Source: Cercis canadensis (lineage: Eukaryota > Streptophyta > Magnoliopsida > Fabales > Fabaceae). From it: 64,000 nt of DNA. A program made the translations under genes and the position numbers. The stretch lies in contig QAOA01004647.1 of the NCBI GenBank assembly GCA_003255065.1, forward strand, positions 918 through 64,917, read 5' to 3'. Every line of letters starts with the position of its first letter. Position 1 is the stretch's first letter. The notes beneath the pieces are model-generated. The model was not told where the DNA came from. It saw nothing but the letters and a program-made list of their open reading frames with translations, and did not search any database. Of the stretch, positions 56,887-64,000 are shown one piece after another.

Positions 56887-57896
56887 CTACAGATAGAAAC
56901 AAAGAATTAGAAAACAATAGAGTCTGATTAACAAGAAAAACTTCTTAGCACTTAATATGGATCTGCCAATCATATGTAATTACATATGATGCATCACATT
57001 GCGATATTTTAGAATCTCAATAAATGGATCCCATTTGATAAAATCATTCCAATTGACTTATTTCCAACCAATCAACTGACAAGAAAAGTTCATTATATTA
57101 TTTACAGCTATAACCTTAACAGCATGCTTGATACATCTGTTTCGTATATACAAAAGTCTGGAAGGCAAGGCTTTATGACAATCCAGATTCATATTATATC
57201 CCCGTATTAAAAAAAAAAAAAATATGGATATTAACTTTTGATGCAAAAGCTTTATACCATTTTAGAGGTGCATTCTTTTGCTTGAAAATCCAATCAAGGA
57301 GTGAAGGCAAGAGAATGTCACTGATTATGGCAAACAAATGATAATAATTAAGCCAATTTACTACTTCTGAAGATGACACATTACTTTCTTGATTGGAAAT
57401 CTCACAAGATAACATAATCAATGACAATGCTCAACACATATTCCACAATTTTATTCACATTTGTTGTGATGGCTTAATAATAATTGACTGAACCAGTACT
57501 ATAAGCATGGCAAAGTTGGTCCAGAAGAACAGAGACCTAAGTGACCCTTGTATGACTTAGAATTTATACCCAAAACCCAGACCACTTCTTCCTGTTTTGA
57601 CTAGGTACAAATGGAATTCTATGCTTATTATGTCTACTCTATTCTCTTGCGAATCATAAAAGATATAGTAAGAAAATTACAAACAAATTCTAGAATACCA
57701 TATTAAATAAGCATTCGGCCAAACTAGACAAAATTTACGCTCTTGTTCTTTTCTGGCTTGGATTACTTTAATTGCAATATTTTAGACCTCAGACTAATGT
57801 AAAGAAAATTAATCTATGGAAATATTTAATACGTGAGTTTCCCAATTATCCTCACATTCTCAGCATCCAATAAATAGAAAAAGAAGTTCGGGTTAA

Positions 57897-58030
57897 GAGA
57901 GCACCTTCTAATCAATGGCGTGAAAGAAACCTATAAAGTTTTCATAGGCAGGACGAAGGTCAACACGAAATTCTGACGAAAACTTCTGAACCAAATCTGT
58001 CATTTGCTCCATGTGCTCTTCCATAGCAGA
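57897..58030 (-). pseudogene. TMEM18-like: TMEM18-like exon fragment (first visible exon)
   Basis: The open stretch reads 'MEEHMEQMTDLVQKFSSEFR' and 'VDLRPAYENFIGFFHAID' and then a TAG where TMEM18 has the Trp of 'FFHAIDWKEPW'. The next exon at 56886 starts with the expected 'EPW'. A possible 5' UTR exon with a CT-rich start lies at about 59835-59950. The gene cannot make protein because of the stop and a frameshift. Confidence 0.78.
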
Positions 58031-58049
58031 TTTTAATTCCTCTATGTCT

Positions 58050-59980
58050 TAACTCCTTTTCAGCAACGGGACAAAACTACTACAGCTAAGTAAGCCTAAG
58101 AAGATGCATAAGAGACAAATCAAGATCATCATGTGGACCTAAACAGCAAGGAATTCAAATGAAACAAAATTGAGAACTTTTATATCTAAACTTGCCTGAC
58201 ACCTGGGTAGAGGTTGGAGTGTAGGGCCATCAGAGCAAGTAGATTCTTGCTCCTTCTAACTCCCTTACATGGTAATAATTGGGTTTAAAGGCCGGTTGTC
58301 CTTTCCGAGAAATTTCCACTCTCGTAAAATTCTCTTTTGCAAGAATCATTGCTAGAAAGAAGCAGTCTAATGTTTAGGCCCATCACACTACATTAGCATA
58401 GTTACTATGTTATGCGTTTGGTCTATAATTGAAAAAAGTAATTTCAATTGTCAAACTAACATGAAGGACATCAACAGAGGCAGTCAATATAATGCAGGAG
58501 ATTATTCCAAGCATGCTTTAAAAATCAATAGCCATTCACTAACTGGAGCACCCAACAAGATTCTATATTTAGAGTAGGGAATGATTGGGCCACATAACAT
58601 CAATGATAAATTCAGCATTTAAAATCTTAAACAACGAACCAAGAGCAAACAATTAGAGCACAGGTCATTTATTTAAGCAAAGATGAAAGAACTAGCACGG
58701 GTGTATTTGATGGAACAAAGCATACTCATCAATCTGGGATAACCAACCAGCATTTAGGAAGCATCTATATTTTTAGAAAAACCCTTAAACCTCTAATTAA
58801 GACAAACCCTAACCTCAACAAAATATAACTGTGCAACACCATACCATGAAGTAAAGAATCAAAGACAAACTCAGTACCACATGTTAGCTTTCATCTAAGT
58901 CAAGACTAAATGAGCATTTTGGGAAAATTGCAATTAACTGTAAACATGTAGAATACATAATCACAAAAGAATAGGAAAAAACTGAATTATTACCAAATGA
59001 CCAGAAAAAATTATGTGCATTCCCAAACATCAAGGTGCAAAATCAATAAACTCTTAGCAGATGTTCAATTATTCATCAGGCGGATTAAACATGCAATTAT
59101 CATAAATCTTGAGAGCTGACATAGAGTATCCTGTCTAAACACACTTGATAAAGCACAACCTTACACTCCAAAAACAATAACATCTAACCTATGCAAACTA
59201 GACCAATTTGTCATTCAAGCACTAATAAAAAATAAAATAAAATCAGAAGCCACATGCCCATTAGCAGGATTTGTTTCATTTCTAGACCAATTTCAATAAT
59301 TAAAAAAAAATGTTAAGATCATAGAAATCAACCTTATAGTGTGTGAATCAATTAATGTCAGGTTTTACAATAAAGCTTTATCATCAATGCATTATAACTC
59401 TCTCTATGCTGTTTTCTTTCATTCTAAAGCTTTATTATCAATAAAGCAGGTTTTACTTCAAATATATTCTTAGGTATTACTCCAGGAATATCAACAAAAG
59501 AAACCTAGTCATATTACTGTGCTTAAATGAAAACCTCAAGAACGGATAATACAATTGAAGAAAAAAAAAAAAAAAAGGAAAAGCACCAGACTACCTTTTC
59601 TGCAACAATTCAATCTCCAACATCAAATGTAGGAAACATTGACAACAAAGGAATGTACCTTAGCTCAGCCACGAACGACCAAAACGCAAGCGATATTGTG
59701 AGTGCACTTTTTGCTCAGGACCTGCACTTTCTGCTCAGATCTTGAGATACCAGTTGAAATCCCCAAGAAAAAAATTCACAATCCATCATTCGAAACCACA
59801 TTCACCAAATTTCATGCACACAAAGAGGCAGATTACCTTTGGGGGCTTTAGTTCTACTGTGACTGTTGCGACCGAGGCTCACCGATGCTGGGAGGAAAGA
59901 CCGAAAAAGGGAGACTGAGTATGAGAGACAAAGGGAGTTAAGAGAGGGAGAGGAATTTTTGGGGGTTTAAGGATTTTGTT
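58050..59980. other. Non-coding interior of the CACTA element
   Basis: Mostly AT-rich sequence that may derive from the first intron of the captured TMEM18-like gene. A GC-richer UTR-like piece at about 59835-59950 with a GT donor near 59838 supports that reading. No other exon recognised. Confidence 0.4.
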
Positions 59981-60321
59981 TTCATGATTCCAATGGTTTT
60001 CTTACCATAGGAATTCATTTAAAAATTAAAAAAAAAAAAATTGCTAGAACTAGTGCGGTTTGAATTTTTTGAATTCCAATACCATTGAAATTTCAAAACA
60101 AAAATTTCACAAATTCTAATTGTAATTCTAACGGTAAACAAATTCTATTAGAATTTCTATTGGAATTTTTATAACATGTTAACCATTGAAATTTCGTTGG
60201 AATTTTCCAATGAAATTTTGTTCCGTTGGAAAATAGACATTTTCTTGTAATGTATTTAACATGTTATTAACTATTGTTTTCTTGAATTCTGATAAAACTT
60301 GTGCATACCCAATTTGACTAG

Positions 60322-60747
60322 TTGAGGCAACAAAGTCAAGCCTTTAGTTTTTTAGTCAATGACACTTCCTTGTGGCTAGATGCTCTTGGTGGCAAGAACA
60401 AATGAGGATGGGTATATGGCATGGGTTCTGAGGCCGACTGCATAGGCTCCCCTCTAGTGACTCACCCACCAAGATGCTCACCTGCTAAGCTTAGACAGGT
60501 GATGAATCAGATGGTGATGCTACAAAGGATCGTTATGGACCAACCACAAGAAATAACATCATCCAGATTGTTGATGCAAGATATCCTATCCCAACTCAAC
60601 CTCGGCCATTCTTCTCTTGCTTCAGCTACTGCTTGGCTTGCTGCTGCTGATGCCACCGGTGCTGCCCCTCATGCTACTTCTACTCCTCTAACTACTCCTC
60701 CTCCTCCTCCTGCTCCTCCTGAAGGAGATGTCGAGAATAAGTACTAG
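60322..60747 (+). pseudogene. CACTA Ptta/En-Spm transposase, 3' exon
   Basis: After an AG acceptor the frame reads 'QAFSFLVNDTSLWLDALGGK' then NK, a TGA, and 'GWVYGMGSEADCIGSP'. This is the 'LWLDAVGGKKKGRVYGLGS' hallmark near the C-terminus of plant Ptta/En-Spm proteins. It continues with a helical segment ('LRQVMNQMVMLQRIVMDQPQ') and a proline-rich tail ('TPPPPPAPPEGDVENKY') and stops. It belongs with the exons at 48095-48571. Confidence 0.8.
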
Positions 60748-61011
60748 GAGCAGGGACCATTTGCATGATAAGGCTTAGAGCCTTTTGTATTGACTAGTTG
60801 TTTGACATATACATATCCATTGATGCACATAAACAATCATTTATTCAAAAATAAACTTCTTTTGTGATTGTGTTGTGCTTGTTAATTAGATTGAAAGGTT
60901 GTGGTTTTTGGATTGTCTGGATGTTTGGGTTGTTGTTTCTAGATGGTTGAAGGTTAAGGGGTAGGAGGAAGACAAGCCTAGAATGCCTAAAATTTCCAAT
61001 TAATTTCTCGC

Positions 61012-61395
61012 GGGATTTCTCATGGTATTTTACCATGAGAACCAATTTTCAGATATCATAGATTAGCAAAGTTTTCATGGTAACGTACCATGAGAAATTA
61101 TATTTCTCACGGAAATTTTCACGGTATTTTATCGTGAGAGTAGCATGAGAATAGATCATGCTTTGTACCAATTTCTTGCAAAATAAAAGCCAATTTTCTC
61201 ACGTTATTGTATGGTGAGAAAATTGTCTCACTTTCTTCTATTACCATGAGAATTGTTCTCATGGTAAATTTCATTTGTCACACCATTTTCTCTCACTATA
61301 GTGATTATGTGAAAAAGTACCGTGAAAACCCCTTTTCTCACGATATTTTGGGCATTTTCTCATGGTTCCGTGAGAAAATGCATGTTTTCTTATTC
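61012..61395. repeat. Subterminal palindromic repeat array, right end of the outer CACTA
   Basis: A dozen or more copies of TTTCTCACGG/CCGTGAGAAA and ATTACCATGAGAA/TTCTCATGGTA occur in both orientations in under 400 bp. The block ends 'GCATGTTTTCTTATTCTAAT', a plausible decayed CACTA terminus. It lies just 3' of the transposase 3' exon, where the subterminal binding sites of an autonomous CACTA would be expected. Confidence 0.7.
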
Positions 61396-62399
61396 TAATT
61401 CCCCGATGACTTGACATACTTGGATCTCATAGTTCTCTTAGAGCGCCCTCCAAGCATGAAGGCTAATGCCTTAACCCTCTATATGTGAGTCTTCACCCTA
61501 TGAAGGCAGTTACCTATTCAAATTCAAGATTAGGATACCTCTTGACTTGGCATGCTGGAGATGGACCTCATCAAGGAAACTAATTTATGATTGTTGGATT
61601 GGTGAGCATTGAACCAAGGGATAACTACACTAGAAAAGGCTTTAAGCACCTTCCTAAAGTCTCTCAAGTAAGCTAATAAGAAAACTCAAGACTCTCTCAA
61701 AGATGCAATCTATAGCAGTATAGTTCAATGTCCATAGCCTATTCCCAATTGATTACCCTTCTTAGCTTATGTAAACATCCCCTTTTAGCTATTCTTGTAT
61801 CCCCAACCCCTACGATTACCTTTTCTAGCTGACAACCTACACCTTTGACTTTCTCCCTACTAACCCATAGACCTGTATCAAGTTAGTGTATTAGGCGCAG
61901 CGAGTTAAGCCACCCTACTATGCCTGCACATAGTTGCTTACCTATCACCTCAGTGACTAGTCATAACTGCATGATAGTGAGTTGTCTTGCATTAAATGCA
62001 TAGCAGAGCTTTAACTCAAGAATCCAAAAAAGATCCAACGGTCCCTTTTGACCACTTCCACTATAAATACCCTAGTTTTGACACCTCAATCAGAGTAATA
62101 TGCAAACCCCTTTTACCATCTTAACCAACCTTTAACAACATTCCTTCTGCTCCCTCTATCATTGTTCTCATTTACTCCCACCACCACCTTCCTCCTATTT
62201 CCAAAAACCACTATCAATACACCTTTAGACCACCTTTACACTGCTTTCAAACCACCCATATATAGACTACCTTCTAGTCAGACTTGTGTTGCTATAGATT
62301 CCTTGAGAGAATTTACCTCGGTCACATTGGAGTTCAAGGAACCATAGGCTCCCCCTCCCTTGTTTTAGAGCTAAATTTCCTACGTTGCCTTAATTACTA
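61396..62399. other. No recognisable gene
   Basis: Moderate-complexity DNA with a 'CTATAAATACCC' TATA-like motif near 62061 and a CT/CA-rich segment at 62140-62250. It could be an LTR promoter region, but no partner or boundary was found. Confidence 0.35.
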
Positions 62400-62402
62400 A
62401 CT

Positions 62403-63625
62403 TTCTACTTGTTTTAAAAAAGACTATTTTTAAAAGAAAACTTGGAGTCGCCACCAATTATATTAAGAAATAAGGAATAATTGGAAAACCCCTTTTGAAT
62501 TTTTAAAAAATGGTTTGCGAACCAGAGATGGTTCGAGAGTCTACTTATGTGTAGGGAAGGTGTTAGACACCCCACAACACCTGTCTAAAAGACGGTTACC
62601 CGAAATTAATAGTGCAAATATAGTATGGCCAAAAGTGTATTTTATTTATCCCAAAAAATAATAATAAGAGTATGCTTATATTTAGGTGTAGCATCACACA
62701 TGCATTTTATCAAACACCTTAAAGGCACAATCAATATTCAAAATCACTTGTAAAAAGAACCTTAAAGTCATTCCAGATAAATAAAAATACATGTGAACAT
62801 CCTCTTAGGTCATATTATAAACATCCAAGAAGCTAATTTCAACTAGAAACATGCATAATCAAGTCTCTAAGCACCAAAAAAATGTAGCTACAAAATTATG
62901 TACGAGTTCAAGGAGTTAAGAAGTGGAAGAAAGTCATTACACAATTGAAACCTTCTAGTGTCAAGAATCAAAGTGGGTAGCCCTTCAACCTTTAAAAATC
63001 TATGCAAACCCTTAGGTTCAAGCTTCAACTTCTCCCAATAGGTGTTGCATTGCTTTATCCAAGTTGATGGAAAGTGTGAAGGAGGTGAATAATGATCAAA
63101 ATGAAGTATGGGAAGTTAGAAAAATGGAATGAGGGATTAGGAATCGAAGATTTAATGGAGAATGTGGGAAGGAGGTCAAGAGGGAGAGGAGAGAATAAAA
63201 TGTGTTCAATTTATGAAAGTGGCTAGGGTTCTCCTCTTGTAAATGGAGCTTAACTAAAAATGGGTCTTGGGCTTGGGTGCTCCACTTGGATCAAGATATT
63301 TGGGCTCAAAAAATAAATGGGCTATGCAATAATAAGCAATTAGGCTTGGGCAAGTTATTCTGATGAGATTGAGACTATTGGACTTAATACTTAAATCATA
63401 TAAAACATTAGCCTCTTAAAAGAAATTGAACTAGGCTATCTGAAATTGGATTAAAGCATCGCTTTCTTTTTTAAGAAAAAAAAAAAAGTGCATTGAAAAA
63501 CAAATACTTAAATCAAGACTCCAAGTAAAAATTGAAAAAAATGCAAAAGTAAATAATTGTGTATATCTTTTTGTGTTTTTAAACTAAATTTAGAAATACA
63601 GCTCGGACTAAATATGGTGTCTACA
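62403..63625. mobile_element. Relative of the 6.25-8.35 kb LTR-like unit
   Basis: It carries 'GGAGTCGCCACCAATTAT', 'GCGAACCAGAGATGGTTCG', 'GGGAAGGTGTTAGACACCCC' and 'AAAGACGGTTACCCGAAATT' in the same order as the unit at 6251, and ends AATATGGTGTCTACA. The interior differs and the left boundary is unclear. No coding capacity. Confidence 0.6.
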
Positions 63626-63799
63626 GTTTTCCCTTCTATATATTTTTTCGATTAGAACAATGTGTTAAGCTCTTGCTTTACATTTTCGTATAGGAAACAT
63701 GTAAAGACAAAAGATGAGTATTTTGTCTAGGAAACAAAATATCAACTGTTGGTGCTCAAATCTAAAGAATAGCAAAGAATTTAAAATATGTAGGGATTT

Positions 63800-64000
63800 G
63801 TTAATTGATAGAAACTTTAAATTGGCTGTAAATTGTAAATTGGCGAGAAATTGTAAATTGACTTGAATGGCATGAAATTGTAAATTGGAAGGAAATTATA
63901 AATTGGCTTGAAATTGTAAATTGGCAAGAAGTTATAAATTGACAGGAAATTGCAAATTAGCTTGAAATTGTAAATTGACGGGAAATTGTAAATTGGTTTA
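63800..64000 (+). repeat. Minisatellite of about 18 bp, continuing past the window
   Basis: About eleven imperfect copies of a unit close to GAAATTGTAAATTGGCTT, degenerate at the last few positions. The array is still going at position 64000. Confidence 0.85.

Larger units (their letters stand above)
55603..60252. mobile_element. Non-autonomous CACTA element with captured host gene fragments
   Basis: 4650 bp. The left end is CACTACAAGAAAATT and the right end is the inverse, ATTTTCTTGTAATG, with one base changed from CAGTG/CACTA symmetry. A 3-bp target duplication TAT lies at 55600-55602 and 60253-60255. Subterminal regions (55620-55880 and 59985-60245) hold many ATTCCAACGGAAAT-type motifs in both orientations. 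Inside are minus-strand fragments of a PDR-type ABCG transporter and of TMEM18, and no transposase. This is the pattern of gene capture by CACTA elements. Confidence 0.85.

Noticed and set aside
59527-59745. Lys-rich ORF of 72 residues
   Set aside because: Built around a poly-A run inside the CACTA interior; no homology.
55590-60260. Intact ABCG transporter gene
   Set aside because: Only one exon of the nucleotide-binding domain is present, with no Walker A or membrane segments, and it lies inside transposon ends.
63800-64000. CRISPR-like array
   Set aside because: The repeat is about 18 bp, imperfect and contiguous with no spacers, in a plant nuclear context. It is a minisatellite.

Overview
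This is an AT-rich plant nuclear window, almost certainly from a eudicot. The signs are short introns with GT/AG borders, Copia and Gypsy LTR retrotransposons, CACTA and Mutator-like DNA transposons, a tRNA-type SINE, and fragments of plant gene families (CER1, PDR-type ABCG, TMEM18, lipid phosphate phosphatase, KIN-6-like kinesin, RPL15). I see no gene that looks complete and functional. Nearly every coding stretch is a transposon ORF or a broken copy of a host gene. The species cannot be named from the sequence alone.

Layout. 1-5.9 kb: AT-rich DNA, a truncated Copia gag fragment (minus), LRR-like and ankyrin-like debris, a 550-bp palindromic MULE-type MITE, and a 5'-truncated but intron-bearing RPL15 copy (minus). 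6.25-8.35 kb: a non-coding LTR-like unit with a near-perfect 5-bp target duplication; a diverged relative lies at 62.4-63.6 kb. 8.9-18.3 kb: Copia element A (minus), split by a complete degenerate Copia element B (plus, 9534-15030). 18.4-21.5 kb: an unidentified gene fragment, then mostly empty DNA. 22.1-25.45 kb: a plant-mobile-domain (PMD) pseudogene followed by the 3' end of an Athila-like Gypsy element. 25.45-32.1 kb: a Tat-like Gypsy element (minus) with a long LTR. 33.2-36.9 kb: a CER1-like pseudogene carrying a Pack-MULE insertion with a kinesin N-terminus. 36.96-42.46 kb: a full-length degenerate Gypsy element D with perfect TSDs. 42.6-47.2 kb: a SIRE-like LTR fragment and a CACTA-like piece holding a lipid phosphate phosphatase exon. 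48.1-61.4 kb: a CACTA-type (Ptta/En-Spm) transposase gene broken up by a SINE, a tandem duplication, Copia element C, and a second CACTA (55603-60252) that carries PDR-ABCG and TMEM18 fragments. 63.8-64.0 kb: an approximately 18-bp minisatellite that runs off the end.

How it fits together. The window is a layered transposon nest. The order of insertions can be read from target-site duplications at seven elements (4145, 6251, 9534, 33203, 36959, 48967 and 55603) and from the SINE duplication. Three class II elements carry host gene fragments. Seven single-N positions are present; six join two near-identical flanks (112-257 bp repeated on each side), which looks like unmerged contig overlaps. 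Four of these lie inside Copia element C and make it look more damaged than it is.
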